Shown: one piece after another, positions 26,143 through 35,604 of the stretch
Position numbering within the stretch: the stretch's first letter is position 1
How the letters are laid out: each line of letters opens with the position of its first letter
Source of the DNA: Nocardioides kongjuensis
Lineage (GTDB): Bacteria > Actinomycetota > Actinomycetes > Propionibacteriales > Nocardioidaceae
Assembly: GCF_013409625.1 (NCBI RefSeq)
Contig: NZ_JACCBF010000001.1
Coordinates: 1,240,001-1,304,000 of the forward strand
Reading direction: 5' to 3'
DNA length: 64,000 nucleotides
Notes under the pieces: model-generated
Database searches by the model: none
What the model was told of the DNA's origin: nothing
Seen by the model: only the letters and a program-made list of their open reading frames with translations
Program-made: the position numbers and the translations under genes

Positions 26143-26984
26143 GTCGGCAGGACGTCGGTCGGCTCGGGCACGACGGCGACGGTCGTGTGCGCCCGCTCGA
26201 CGACGGCGGTGGCGATCGAGCCGGTGACCAGGCGCCCGACGGTGTCGAGGGGATGGCGCCCGACGACGACCAGGTCCCAGGCGGCCGTGCGACCGCCGAG
26301 CACGTCGTCGACCAGCCCGTGGGTGACCCGGAGGGTGACCGGGACGTCGGGGTACTTCTCGCCGAACCCGGCGACGGTCTCGGCCAGCAGCAGGTGGGCC
26401 TCGTCCTCGGGCCCCAGGTCGACGTCCTCCACGCGGACGTTGCGAAGGCCCGCGACGGCGGCGACGACGTCCCACACGCAGTGCACGACCGTCAGCGCCT
26501 GCCCCCGCAGGGATGCCTGCGTGAAGGCGAAGTCGAGGACGGCGAGCGAGGACTCGGTGCCGTCGACGCCGACGAGCACGCCCTTGCCGCGGTGCTCCTC
26601 GGCTCGCGGTCGGCACACGACGACCGGGCAGTAGGAGAGCCTGCTGACGGTGGCGCTGACCGATCCCAGCAGCATGCTGCGGACGGTGCCGCGTCCGCGG
26701 GAGCCGAGGACCACCAGGTGTGCGTCGTGGGAGAGCTCGACCAGGGCGCCACGGGGGTCGTCGGCGGCGGTCAGGCCGGTCACCTCGACGTCGGGCGCGA
26801 CCTCGCGTGCCAACCGGACGGCCTCGGCGTTGATGCGGTGGACCGCACCCTCGTCGGCGCTCAGGACGACGAGGGGGCGGCGTTCGAGCGTTGCCTGCTC
26901 CGCCGCCCAGGCGATGGCGCGGGCGGCGTGCTTGGAGCCGTCGGCACCGACGAGGATGCTGCCCGGCCGGATCGTCTCGCTCAT
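26139..26984 (-). CDS. Universal stress protein, two UspA domains
   Basis: 281 residues from ATG 26984. Domain 1 carries an intact ATP-binding motif G-2x-G-9x-GS in GSRGRGTVRSMLLGS; domain 2 has a degenerate one (GRHPLDTVGRLVTGS). Tandem UspA proteins of this kind are abundant in the mycobacterial DosR regulon and bind ATP or cAMP. Eight bases separate it from the preceding USP gene and it overlaps the flavodoxin start, so the three are co-transcribed. Confidence 0.93.
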   Translation of the reverse strand: MSETIRPGSILVGADGSKHAARAIAWAAEQATLERRPLVVLSADEGAVHRINAEAVRLAREVAPDVEVTGLTAADDPRGALVELSHDAHLVVLGSRGRGTVRSMLLGSVSATVSRLSYCPVVVCRPRAEEHRGKGVLVGVDGTESSLAVLDFAFTQASLRGQALTVVHCVWDVVAAVAGLRNVRVEDVDLGPEDEAHLLLAETVAGFGEKYPDVPVTLRVTHGLVDDVLGGRTAAWDLVVVGRHPLDTVGRLVTGSIATAVVERAHTTVAVVPEPTDVLPT

Positions 26985-26992
26985 GGCGGGCC

Positions 26993-27916
26993 TCAGCTCT
27001 CGGCCGGCGCGTCGGCCTGCGGTACGACGGCCACCGTCGTGTGCGACCGCTCGACGACGGAGGTCGCCACGGCGCCGGTGACCAGGCGCAGCAGCGAGTC
27101 GACCGGGTGGCGGCCCACGACGATCAGGTCCCAGACCGCGCTGGTGTCGCTCAAGCAGTCCTCGGCCATCCCGCGGGCGAGGCGGAGGTCGACCGGCACC
27201 TCGGGGAACTTCGAGGAGATCCCCGCGACGCTCTCCCCGAGGAGCACGCGGTACTCGTCCAGACCGGTCTCCCGCGGCGAGACCATCACGGGACCGTGCA
27301 CCGCACCGATCTCGTCCCACACGGCGTGCACGACGGTGAGGGGGAGGCCCGTCAGCGAGGCCTGCTGGAAGGCGAACTCGATGACGGGGAGCGACTCGGG
27401 CGTCCCGTCCGCTCCGACGAGGATGCCCTGCTGGGCCCGGTCGCCGTGGCGCTGGGGGCGGCACACGACGACCGGGCAGCCGGCGTCCCTGCTCACCGCG
27501 GCGCTGACCGAGCCGAGCAGCTTGCTGCGCAGGACTCCGCGGCCGCGGGAGCCCAGGACGAGCAGGGGGACCTCACGGGAGATCTCGACGAGCACGTGCC
27601 GGGGGTCGCCGATCCGGGCCGCGACGGTCACGTCCAGGCCGGGGTGCAGGTGCAGGGCGACGTCGGCGGCCTCCTGGGCGAGCGCACGGGCACTGACGAG
27701 TGCCTGGGCCGGGTCCCACGAGTAGACGGCACCCATGCCGCTCCAGGCGGCGGTCGGGACCTCGGGGCCGTGCACCGCGGTGACGACGGTCAGTGGCCGC
27801 CGCTCGAGGAAGGCCTGCTCGGCGGCCCAGTGGACAGCGCGGTCGGCGTCGTCGGAGCCGTCGGTGGCCACGACGATGCTGTTCGCGGCGACGGGGTCGA
27901 TGGAGTCAGTGGTCAT
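26993..27916 (-). CDS. Universal stress protein, two UspA domains
   Basis: 307 residues from ATG 27916, inside the 3' end of the cydDC gene. Domain 1 has the full nucleotide motif GSRGRGVLRSKLLGS; domain 2 has GRHPVDSLLRLVTGA. It is a clear paralogue of the next gene downstream (both end TTVAVVP followed by an acidic tail). A GGGACC-type motif lies 59 bases upstream, within cydDC, so the gene probably has its own hypoxia-responsive promoter besides read-through from cyd. Confidence 0.93.
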   Translation of the reverse strand: MTTDSIDPVAANSIVVATDGSDDADRAVHWAAEQAFLERRPLTVVTAVHGPEVPTAAWSGMGAVYSWDPAQALVSARALAQEAADVALHLHPGLDVTVAARIGDPRHVLVEISREVPLLVLGSRGRGVLRSKLLGSVSAAVSRDAGCPVVVCRPQRHGDRAQQGILVGADGTPESLPVIEFAFQQASLTGLPLTVVHAVWDEIGAVHGPVMVSPRETGLDEYRVLLGESVAGISSKFPEVPVDLRLARGMAEDCLSDTSAVWDLIVVGRHPVDSLLRLVTGAVATSVVERSHTTVAVVPQADAPAES

Positions 27917-30900
27917 GGGTCCAGCGTCGTCCGGCGCGGTCGGCCCCGGTACGGGCCGATTCCCCGGACGCGGCGGGACCTTCGGCCTGCTGCTCCAGAC
28001 GGACCGTGCGGTCGACGAGGTCGAGGCCCGCGGTGCCATGGGTGATCCACAGCACCGATCGCCCACGCTCCCCGGCGAGCAGCTCGCGGGCCAGCGCCTG
28101 TGCCGTGGGGTGGTCGAGGTGCGCGGTCGGCTCGTCGAGCACCAGGACGGGCTGCTCGGCGAGCAGGGAGCGGGCGACCCCGAGGCGCGCCCGTTCGCCG
28201 CCGGACAGGCCACCGTGGCCTGTCCCGAGCCAGGTGCCCAGGCCGTCCGGCAGGCCGTCGAGCCACTCACCCAGGTGGGCGCGCCGCACGGCGTCCTCGA
28301 CCTCGGCGTCGCTCGCAGCGGGACGGGCGAGGCGGACGTTCTCGGCCACGGTGGTGGCGAACACGTGAGGGGCGTCGTCGACCAGACCGACCTGGCGTCG
28401 TACGTCGTCGGGAGCGAGGTGCTCCAGGTCGGCACCGCCCAGCCTGGCGTCGCCTGTCGCCGCGTCGAGGAAGCGCAGCAGGACGGCCGCGAGGGTGCTC
28501 TTGCCGGACCCGGAGGGGCCGGTCAGGGCGATCCGCTCACCGGGCGCCATGGTGAACGTGACCGGAGGCGTGAGGGGAGCGCGCAGGTCCCAGCGTGCGG
28601 TGACCGCGTCCAGCGCGACCGTGTCCCCGTGCGAGGCGGTGCGGCTGGGGAAGTCGGCGACCGCCGGTCGGGTCGTCTCGAGTGCCCGCAGGCGGTCGTC
28701 GGCCGCGGACGTCCGTGCGGCCAGGACGCCGGCGTCCGCGCAGGGCAGGGCGACGTCGGCGAGGGCCAGCGGGACGAGGACGAGCAGCGCCATGACCGGA
28801 CCGGAGATCCGCCCCTCCGCCAGCGGACCGGCGCTCACCAGCGCCATGGTCGCGACGGCGGCACCGCTGCCCAGCAGGACGAGGCCCCGCGCGGTGGCGA
28901 GCCAGCGGGCCGTGGAGCTCGACACCGTCCCCATCCGGGCGCTGGTGCCGGCCGCGTGCCCGGCCGTCGGGAGCGCTCGCTGCCACATGCGCAGCTCGCT
29001 GCCGACCTGGACCGCCTCGACGACGGTGTCGGACAGGGCTGCGCGGAGCCCGACCAGGCGGCTCTCCGCCGCGCGGGCTCCGCGGCGCGCCAGGAGGAAG
29101 GCGATACTCCCGGCGAGCGGGACGCCGGCCGCGACGAATCCCGCCACGGGCAGGAGGAGCCCCGCCAGCAGGGATGCCAGCAGGCCGACCAGACCGAGCT
29201 GGACCAGGGGCATCCGGACCCGGAGCTGCCGGTCGACGACGCTGTCGACGTCGTCGACGACACTGCTCAGGACGTCGCCCCGGCGGCGGCCGAGGCGACC
29301 GGGCACCAGCGGCACCAGGGCGTCGTAGACCTCCACCCGGCGTCGCGCCAGCAGGCGCAGCGCCGCGTCGTGCGACCAGAGGCGCTCGACGTAGCGCAGC
29401 ACCGGCCGCGCGAGGCCGAAGGCGCGCACGCCGACGACCGCCACGAGCAGCGTGAGCACGGCAGGTCTCGTCGAGGCCTGCACGATCAGCCAGCCCGCGG
29501 TCGCGGTGAGGGCCACGCCGGAGGCCGACGCGAGCGCGCCCAGGACGGTCGCGCCGAGCAGACCGCGGCGTTCCGCACTGCCGGAGCCGGCGGGCTCGGG
29601 CGGTGGCGGAACAGCTGCCGCGCGCACCACCGCCGGGGGGCGAGGGCCCGGTGTCGCGCCGGGCGGTGGCAGGAGCTCGATGCGCTGTTGCGCCAGGTCG
29701 ACCAGTCGCGGTCGGTGCGCCACCACCACGACGCCGCGCGTGCGGGCCAGGGCGACGACGGTGTCGGCGATCACCTGCTCGGTGAGGTCGTCGAGGTGGG
29801 CCGTCGGCTCGTCGAGGAAGACCCACGGGCGGTCGGCGAGCACGACCCGGGCCAGCGCCAGACGGGCTCGCTCGCCGGCCGAGAGGGTCACGCCGTCCTC
29901 GCCGAGCGGGGTGCCGAGCGCTTCGGGAAGGGCGCGGACGCGTTCCTCGAGGGCCACCTCGCGCAGCACCGTCCACAGGTGGTCGTCGGTGGCCGAGGGG
30001 AAGGCGATCCGCAGGTTGTCGGCGATGCTGCCGGCCACGAACTGCGGTTGCTGCGGGAGCCACGCGACCTGGGACTGCCAGGCCGGGCCGCCAACCGGTC
30101 GGCCGCCCGCAGCGACGGTGCCGTCGTCGAGTGGCACCAGACCGGCCACGGCGGCGAGCAACGTGGACTTGCCGCACCCGGACGGGCCGGTGAGCGCCGT
30201 GATGCCGCGGGGCGGGATCAGCGCCGAGACGTCGCGCACGGCGGGCGTCGCGCGGCCGGGCCAGGTGACGGTGAGGTGCTCGAGGACGAGCGGGCAGTCG
30301 GCCGGAGCCGCCCGGTCGAGGGAGCTCTGCGGTGTCGCGGACAGCACGTTGTGCACGGCAGCGAAGGTGGTGGCGCCCTCCGCGGCAGCGTGGAACTCCG
30401 CGCCGACCCGGCGCAGCGGCCAGTACGCCTCCGGTGCCAGGAGCAGTACCACCAGCGCGGTGGGCAGCCCGAGCCCGCCGCCGGCGAGCCGGACACCGAC
30501 GGTCACGGCGACCAGCGCGACCGAGAGGGTCGCGACCAGCTCCAGGACCGCCGAGGACGCGAACGCGATCCGCAGGGTGCGCAGCGAGGCGCGCCGGTAA
30601 CGGTCGGTGACCTCGGCGATCCGCGCGGACTGGGCGCGGGCCCGGCGGTGCGCGACCAGGGTGGGCAGGCCGCGCACCACGTCGAGGAAGTGCCCGGAGA
30701 GCGAGGCCATGGCCCGCCACTGCTCCTCGGCGCGGTCGCGGGTCGCGAGGCCGACGAGTGCACCGAAGACCGGCACGAGCGGCAGGGTGGCGAGCACGAT
30801 GACCGCGCTGAGCAGGTCCTGGGTGGCGATCGCCACGATCGTCAGGGGAGGCAGAACGGTGGCGACGACGAGGGCGGGTACGTATCGCGTCACGTAGGGC

Positions 30901-31265
30901 TCGACAGCGGCGACCCCCCGGGTCGCGAGGACGGCCTCCTCGCCGGTGCCGGCGGTCGGACCGGCCCGGTCGACGTACGTCTGGACCAGGCGGTGGCGCA
31001 GGACCGTCCCGACCACCGAGGCGGCCCGTGCCGCGCACAGGTCGGCCGCCGCGCCGCTCGTCGCCCTCAGCAGGAGCACGCCGACCACGGCGAGCGCCCA
31101 GCCCGATAGGTCCTGTCCGCGCAGCACGGCGACGAGGAGCCCGGTCACGACCCACGCCTGGGCGAGGACCACGAGACCGCCGGCCACCCCGGCGACGACG
31201 ACACCGGCGAGCTCGGCCCGTGCCGGCGCCAGGAGGGCGCGCAGGCGCGGGTCCGACGGCCTCAT
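27906..31265 (-). CDS. cydDC: Fused CydD-CydC ABC transporter for cytochrome bd assembly
   Basis: 1119 residues from ATG 31265, twice the usual half-transporter size. The order is membrane domain, nucleotide-binding domain, membrane domain, nucleotide-binding domain. Walker A motifs are GPSGCGKST and GPSGSGKST; signature motifs are TLSAGERARLALARV and GLSGGERARLGVARS; Walker B regions VFLDEPTAHLD and LVLDEPTAHLD. The two halves correspond to separate CydD and CydC of other bacteria, which export thiols and/or haem-linked reductant needed for bd oxidase maturation. It overlaps cydB by four bases and the next USP gene by eleven. Confidence 0.93.
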   Translation of the reverse strand: MRPSDPRLRALLAPARAELAGVVVAGVAGGLVVLAQAWVVTGLLVAVLRGQDLSGWALAVVGVLLLRATSGAAADLCAARAASVVGTVLRHRLVQTYVDRAGPTAGTGEEAVLATRGVAAVEPYVTRYVPALVVATVLPPLTIVAIATQDLLSAVIVLATLPLVPVFGALVGLATRDRAEEQWRAMASLSGHFLDVVRGLPTLVAHRRARAQSARIAEVTDRYRRASLRTLRIAFASSAVLELVATLSVALVAVTVGVRLAGGGLGLPTALVVLLLAPEAYWPLRRVGAEFHAAAEGATTFAAVHNVLSATPQSSLDRAAPADCPLVLEHLTVTWPGRATPAVRDVSALIPPRGITALTGPSGCGKSTLLAAVAGLVPLDDGTVAAGGRPVGGPAWQSQVAWLPQQPQFVAGSIADNLRIAFPSATDDHLWTVLREVALEERVRALPEALGTPLGEDGVTLSAGERARLALARVVLADRPWVFLDEPTAHLDDLTEQVIADTVVALARTRGVVVVAHRPRLVDLAQQRIELLPPPGATPGPRPPAVVRAAAVPPPPEPAGSGSAERRGLLGATVLGALASASGVALTATAGWLIVQASTRPAVLTLLVAVVGVRAFGLARPVLRYVERLWSHDAALRLLARRRVEVYDALVPLVPGRLGRRRGDVLSSVVDDVDSVVDRQLRVRMPLVQLGLVGLLASLLAGLLLPVAGFVAAGVPLAGSIAFLLARRGARAAESRLVGLRAALSDTVVEAVQVGSELRMWQRALPTAGHAAGTSARMGTVSSSTARWLATARGLVLLGSGAAVATMALVSAGPLAEGRISGPVMALLVLVPLALADVALPCADAGVLAARTSAADDRLRALETTRPAVADFPSRTASHGDTVALDAVTARWDLRAPLTPPVTFTMAPGERIALTGPSGSGKSTLAAVLLRFLDAATGDARLGGADLEHLAPDDVRRQVGLVDDAPHVFATTVAENVRLARPAASDAEVEDAVRRAHLGEWLDGLPDGLGTWLGTGHGGLSGGERARLGVARSLLAEQPVLVLDEPTAHLDHPTAQALARELLAGERGRSVLWITHGTAGLDLVDRTVRLEQQAEGPAASGESARTGADRAGRRWTHDH
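27975..27988. promoter_or_regulatory. DosR-like motif upstream of USP gene (inside cydDC)
   Basis: GGGACCTTCGGCCT, 59 bases upstream of the USP start at 27916. One of about a dozen similar sites in this region. Confidence 0.55.
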
Positions 31266-32281
31266 CGGACGCTCGCGCTCTCGGCCGCCGCGGGGATGTG
31301 GTGGGTGGCGATCCGCTTGCGGAACACCCAGTAGGTCCAGCCCTGGTAGGCGAGGACCAGCGGGGTGAACACGACCGCGGTGACGGTCATGATCTTCAGC
31401 GTGTACGACGTCGCGGCGGCGTTGGTCGTCGTCAGGCTCGCTCCGCCGGCCAGCGTGCTCGGCATGACGTCGGGGAACAGGGCGAGGAACATCCCGGCGA
31501 CCGCCAGCGCGATCGTCACGAAGGTGCCGGCGAACGCCCAGCCCTCACGCCCGACGCGGGCGGCGAGACCCGCGCCGACCAGTGCGAGCGCGGCGAGCAC
31601 GAAGGCGACCGCGGAGCCGGTGGTGCCCGTCTGCTGCTGGGTCCAGGTCAGGAACGCGACGGCCAGCACGGCCGTGACCGCGACCGAGGGGACCGCGAGG
31701 TTGCGCGCCCGGTGCCGGATCTCGCCGTCGGTCTTGAGGGCGACGAACAGGGCGCCATGGGTGACGAACAGGGCCAGCGTGGTCAGGCCGCCGAGGAGCG
31801 CGTAGGGGTTGAGCAGGTCGAAGAACCCGCCGGCGTACTCGAAGTCGCTGTCGATCGGCACGCCGCGCAGGATGTTGGCGAACGCCACGCCCCACAGCAC
31901 CGACGGCACGAGCGAGCCGACGATGATCGCCAGGTCCCAACGGGCCTTCCAGCGGGCGTCGGGTCGCTTGGCGCGGTACTCGAAGGCGAGTCCGCGCACG
32001 ATCAGCGCGATCAGGATGAGCAGCAGCGGGAGGTAGAAGCCGCTGAACAACGTGGCGTACCACTCCGGGAAGGCGGCGAAGGTCGCGCCACCGGCGACCA
32101 GCAGCCAGACCTCGTTGCCGTCCCACACGGGGCCGATGGTGTTGATCATGACGCGTCGCTCGGTGTCGTCGTGCGCCAGGACCGGCAGCAGCAGCCCGAC
32201 GCCGAAGTCGAAGCCCTCGAGGGTGAAGTAGCCGATCCACAGGACGGCGATCAGGACGAACCAGACGGTGGTGAGCTCCAT
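31262..32281 (-). CDS. cydB: Cytochrome bd oxidase subunit II
   Basis: 339 residues from ATG 32281. The opening LTTVWFVLIAVLWIGYFTLEGFDFGVGLLLPVLAHDDTERRVMINTIGPVWDGNEVWLLVAGGATFAAFP is the signature of CydB, with about eight to nine membrane helices in all. CydB pairs with CydA in the high-affinity quinol oxidase used at low oxygen. It lies 22 bases after cydA and overlaps cydDC by four. Confidence 0.95.
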   Translation of the reverse strand: MELTTVWFVLIAVLWIGYFTLEGFDFGVGLLLPVLAHDDTERRVMINTIGPVWDGNEVWLLVAGGATFAAFPEWYATLFSGFYLPLLLILIALIVRGLAFEYRAKRPDARWKARWDLAIIVGSLVPSVLWGVAFANILRGVPIDSDFEYAGGFFDLLNPYALLGGLTTLALFVTHGALFVALKTDGEIRHRARNLAVPSVAVTAVLAVAFLTWTQQQTGTTGSAVAFVLAALALVGAGLAARVGREGWAFAGTFVTIALAVAGMFLALFPDVMPSTLAGGASLTTTNAAATSYTLKIMTVTAVVFTPLVLAYQGWTYWVFRKRIATHHIPAAAESASVR

Positions 32282-32303
32282 GGGTGTGTCTCCTCGCGAG
32301 CGC

Positions 32304-33737
32304 TCAGTAGGCGAAGGCGAGGGGACGGTCCTCGCCGGTGTCGGTCGGTACGTCGGGCGGCAGCTCCTCGGCGCCCTTGCGGATCCACGTGAGCAGCAGG
32401 CGCACCTCGACGACCGCCAGCACCCCGTACACCGCGGTCAGCGACAGCAGGGAGATCCAGGCCTCGGTCGTCGTGAGCCCGGGGGAGACCGCGCGCTCGG
32501 TCGTCATCAGCCCGAAGACCGCCCAGGGCTGGCGTCCGACCTCGGTGAAGATCCAGCCGAAGGCGTTGGCGAGCAGGGGCAGGAACGGGAGGGCGAGCGT
32601 CGCCGCGAGGACCGATCGGCCCTGCGGGGCCCGGTCGTTGCGGGTCGCCCACAGCGCCCAGGCGGCGACGGCTGCGCCGGCGATGCCCAGACCCATCATC
32701 AGGCGGAACGTCCAGTAGGTGAGCGGGATGACCGGCGTGTAGTCGCCGGGGGAGTAGTACGCGGCGCCGGGGTCGGTGCCGTAGGTCTGCTCGTACTTCG
32801 CGCGCAGGTCGTTGATGCCCTCGACCTCGCCGTTCGGCGTACCTGTGGCCAGGAAGGACAGCAGGCCCGGGATCTTGACGGAGAAGGTCTCGTGCTCGCC
32901 GTCGAGGGTGCCCAGCTGGAAGACGGAGAAGTCGGCCGGCTGCTCGGTCTCGTAGAGGCCCTCGGCCGCGGCCATCTTCATGGGCTGGACCTCGGTCATG
33001 ATCTTGCCCTGCACGTCGCCGCTGACGAAGACGCCGAGCGCGGCCACCAGCACGAGCCAGGCGCCGGTGCGGACCGCGGGGCGGTAGACGTTGCGGTCCT
33101 CGTCGGTCCGGGCGCGGCGCAGGTGCCACAGCGCGACGCCGAGGACGAAGGCGGCGCCGGTCATGTAGGCCGACAGCACGACGTGCGGGAACGTGACGAG
33201 CTGGACCTTGTTGAGGAGGACGGCGGCGAAGTCGTCCATCTCGGCGCGGCCGGTGTCCGGGTTGAACGCGTAGCCGACCGGGTGCTGCATCCAGGAGTTG
33301 GCGGCGAGGATGAAGTACGCCGAGAAGAGGGTGCCGACGTGGACGAGCACGATGCAGGCCGCGTGCAGCCTGGGCGAGAGCCGGTCCCAGCCGAAGATCC
33401 ACAGCCCGAGGAAGGTCGACTCGAGGAAGAACGCGAGCAGCCCCTCGACCGCCAGGGGGGCGCCGAAGACGTCGCCGACGAAGCGGGAGTAGTCGCTCCA
33501 GCTCATCCCGAACTGGAACTCCTGCACGATGCCGGTGACCACGCCGATCGCGAAGTTGATCAGGAACAGCTTGCCGAAGAACTTCGTCAGCCGCAGCCAG
33601 CGCTCGTCCCGGGTCCGCAGCCAGGTGATCTCGTAGCCGGCGATGATCGCCGACAGGCCGATCGTGATGGGGACGAACAGGAAGTGGTAGACGGTCGTGA
33701 TGGCGAACTGCCACCGCGCGATGTCGGTCGGGTCCAC
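32304..33737 (-). CDS. cydA: Cytochrome bd oxidase subunit I
   Basis: 477 residues. GTG 33737 is used: CAGGAGAA precedes it and the protein then begins VDPTDIARWQFAITTVYHFLFVP with the haem-ligand His18 in place. FGMSWSDYSRFVGDVFGAPLAVEGLLAFFLEST, the Q-loop VQPMKMAAAEGLYET and the GRQPW motif (401-405) are intact; the Q-loop is the short type common in actinobacteria. The enzyme reduces oxygen with menaquinol at very low oxygen tension. Two motifs of the local hypoxia regulon lie upstream. Confidence 0.96.
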   Translation of the reverse strand: MDPTDIARWQFAITTVYHFLFVPITIGLSAIIAGYEITWLRTRDERWLRLTKFFGKLFLINFAIGVVTGIVQEFQFGMSWSDYSRFVGDVFGAPLAVEGLLAFFLESTFLGLWIFGWDRLSPRLHAACIVLVHVGTLFSAYFILAANSWMQHPVGYAFNPDTGRAEMDDFAAVLLNKVQLVTFPHVVLSAYMTGAAFVLGVALWHLRRARTDEDRNVYRPAVRTGAWLVLVAALGVFVSGDVQGKIMTEVQPMKMAAAEGLYETEQPADFSVFQLGTLDGEHETFSVKIPGLLSFLATGTPNGEVEGINDLRAKYEQTYGTDPGAAYYSPGDYTPVIPLTYWTFRLMMGLGIAGAAVAAWALWATRNDRAPQGRSVLAATLALPFLPLLANAFGWIFTEVGRQPWAVFGLMTTERAVSPGLTTTEAWISLLSLTAVYGVLAVVEVRLLLTWIRKGAEELPPDVPTDTGEDRPLAFAY

Positions 33738-33820
33738 GGGTTCTCCTGGCAGGGTCGGGAGTGGCGCGCTGGGGCAGGCGCCCGGTGCCGACCACGCTAG
33801 GAAGCGGCACGGGCCCGGCC

Positions 33821-34486
33821 CTACGGCCGGATTGCCCGCACGGAGGGGACCTTTGGCCTCCCGGACTCCGCGGCCACGTCGGTGAGGGCGGCAGCGCCGC
33901 GCCGGGTGAGCACGCCCAGGACCGCGCCGGCGGCGGTACCGGTGACGGTGCCCAGCGCGACGACGAGCGGCGTGGGCCAGTCGGCGGCCGGCAGGCCGGC
34001 GCCGAGGAAGATGACCGGCATCGCCACGGTCCAGCCGACCGTGCTGCTCGCGACCCAGCGCCAGGGCCGGGCCGCCTGCCGCCGCACCGCCGCGGCTTGT
34101 GCGGTCCCCAGCAGTGCTCCTGTCGTGGCGCCGAGCGCAGCTCCACCGGCCACGACGAGCAGCAGGGGCGGCGGCGTGCCACCGCCGGGGCCAGCGAGCG
34201 TCGCGGGAGCGGATCCAGCGGCCCACGCCAGCCCGGCGACCAGGACGGTCGCGGTCGTCCACCGACGGGCCGCTGCGTCGCCGAGGCGCCGACGGAGCAC
34301 GACCGACTGCAGGACGCCGAGGGACGTGCCCTCGACGAGACCTCCGGCGACCACGACCGCCAGCCCCCAGCCGGGCGCGACGTCACGGACGTCGGTGAGC
34401 CAGGTCGCGAGGCGGGCGGCCCCGGCAGCAGCGGTGATGCCGACCGCCTCGGCGAGCGTGCAGGCGCCCAGCCAGGTGGGCCTCAT
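33821..34486 (-). CDS. Multi-pass membrane protein of unknown function
   Basis: 221 residues from ATG 34486, overlapping the stop of the nitroreductase gene by four bases. About six hydrophobic segments, rich in Gly and Ala (WGLAVVVAGGLVEG, LLLVVAGGAALGATTGALLGTAQAAAV, VALGTVTGTAAGAVLGVL). Repeated glycine-zipper-like patterns suggest tightly packed helices. Not recognised. Translational coupling to the Acg-like gene places it in the same hypoxia unit. Confidence 0.7.
   Translation of the reverse strand: MRPTWLGACTLAEAVGITAAAGAARLATWLTDVRDVAPGWGLAVVVAGGLVEGTSLGVLQSVVLRRRLGDAAARRWTTATVLVAGLAWAAGSAPATLAGPGGGTPPPLLLVVAGGAALGATTGALLGTAQAAAVRRQAARPWRWVASSTVGWTVAMPVIFLGAGLPAADWPTPLVVALGTVTGTAAGAVLGVLTRRGAAALTDVAAESGRPKVPSVRAIRP
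33845..33862. promoter_or_regulatory. DosR-like motif upstream of cydA
   Basis: GGGGACCTTTGGCCTCCC, inside the 3' end of the upstream gene and about 109 bases before the cydA start. A more degenerate GGCCCTACGGCC lies closer, at about 33818-33829. Confidence 0.5.
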
Positions 34487-35469
34487 CCCACGAAGACGTC
34501 CCGCAGCGGGCGGCGCGGCGTTCGGGGCAGGTCCCGGCGGCCGATGGCCTGCCAGCCGACCCGGAGCAGCAGGTGGGGCTCGAACCGGGACGTGAGCACC
34601 GTCCTGGCGATCTCGTGACGGGTGCTCTCGACCTCGATGGGCTGGGTCATCGGGACGACCGACATGCCGGCGCGCGTGGCCTCGAGCCAGAGGTCGCTCA
34701 TCGCCTCGCCGGTGCGCAGCCAGCTGCCGACGTCGTCGCCGTCCCCACCGAGGGCGATCACCCGTTCGCCACCGTGGATGACCAGACGGGTGTCCTCGAG
34801 CACTCCCGGTCGGAAGCGGGACCGGGCCTGGAGCGGGTCCGGGTCGTCCGGCAGCAACTCCAGCGGGATCCCGTCCGGACCGCCGCGGTCGATCCACCGG
34901 TCCTGCTCGAGCAGGCGGCGGCCCTCGACCTCGAGGAAGCTGATGGCGCGGTTCGCGAGCAGCTCGAGCCGGAACCGGGCGGCATCGCTGGTGACGGCCT
35001 CGGCCCGGGCCCCCCACAGGCCGGCACGACGACATAGGTCGTCCAGCCGGTCGGGCGGGACGGGCCACGCGGTGAACCGGCGCCGGTCGGTGCACCGGGT
35101 GCGCAGCAGGTCGATGTCACCGCGGGCCACGGCGTGGTGGACCGTGCGGGACACCACGATCCGGGCGAGGACGGTGTCCGGGGCTCCCGCGGGCAGCCGG
35201 TCGACGGAGGTCTCCCAGCCCAGGGCGCGGGCCGCGAACTGCAGGTGGTGCAGCGCTGCGCCGCAGCTCAGGGTGAGGTTGCGTCCACGAGGATCCTCGG
35301 CAGGCAGCCGACGGCGCAGGTCGGCCTGCAGCTCGAGCACGCCGTCGTCGTGGCGCCACAACCAGGGCTGGGTGTTGTGGACGCTCGGGGCCAGGCACGC
35401 CAGCGACACCAGGCGCTCGACGACGGCGGCCGGTGCTCGCTCCGTGCGCGTCCCGAGTCGGTTCGTCAT
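34483..35469 (-). CDS. acg: Acg-family nitroreductase-like protein
   Basis: 328 residues from ATG 35469, chosen because GAGGGGGA lies seven bases upstream. ACLAPSVHNTQPWLWR is the typical start; TRCTDRRRFTAWPVP and TRAGMSVVPMTQPIEVESTRHEIARTVL continue the family match. Mycobacterial Acg (Rv2032) is among the most strongly DosR-induced genes; it has a nitroreductase fold, but its flavin pocket is closed and its role is uncertain, perhaps flavin storage. A DosR-like site lies 63 bases upstream and is shared with the divergent response regulator gene. Confidence 0.88.
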   Translation of the reverse strand: MTNRLGTRTERAPAAVVERLVSLACLAPSVHNTQPWLWRHDDGVLELQADLRRRLPAEDPRGRNLTLSCGAALHHLQFAARALGWETSVDRLPAGAPDTVLARIVVSRTVHHAVARGDIDLLRTRCTDRRRFTAWPVPPDRLDDLCRRAGLWGARAEAVTSDAARFRLELLANRAISFLEVEGRRLLEQDRWIDRGGPDGIPLELLPDDPDPLQARSRFRPGVLEDTRLVIHGGERVIALGGDGDDVGSWLRTGEAMSDLWLEATRAGMSVVPMTQPIEVESTRHEIARTVLTSRFEPHLLLRVGWQAIGRRDLPRTPRRPLRDVFVG

Positions 35470-35531
35470 GGCTGTGTCCCCCTCGTCCTTCACTGGACCT
35501 CCACGCTGCCGGATCCGCTCCGTCCGCAGCA

Positions 35532-35545
35532 GGGCACAAGGTCCT
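35532..35545. promoter_or_regulatory. DosR-like motif between acg and the response regulator gene
   Basis: GGGCACAAGGTCCT (reverse AGGACCTTGTGCCC), 63 bases before the acg start and 60 before the regulator start, so it could serve both and allow autoregulation. Confidence 0.5.
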
Positions 35546-35604
35546 CAAGTCGCGGGAGCGCAGTCCTGCCCCAGCAGCCTCCGAACGGGACTACCGTGGG
35601 TCAG

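Noticed and set aside
27735..31109. 1124-residue open frame opposite cydDC and a USP gene
   Set aside because: Low-complexity Gly/Arg/Glu composition, no family match, and both true genes on the other strand are intact.
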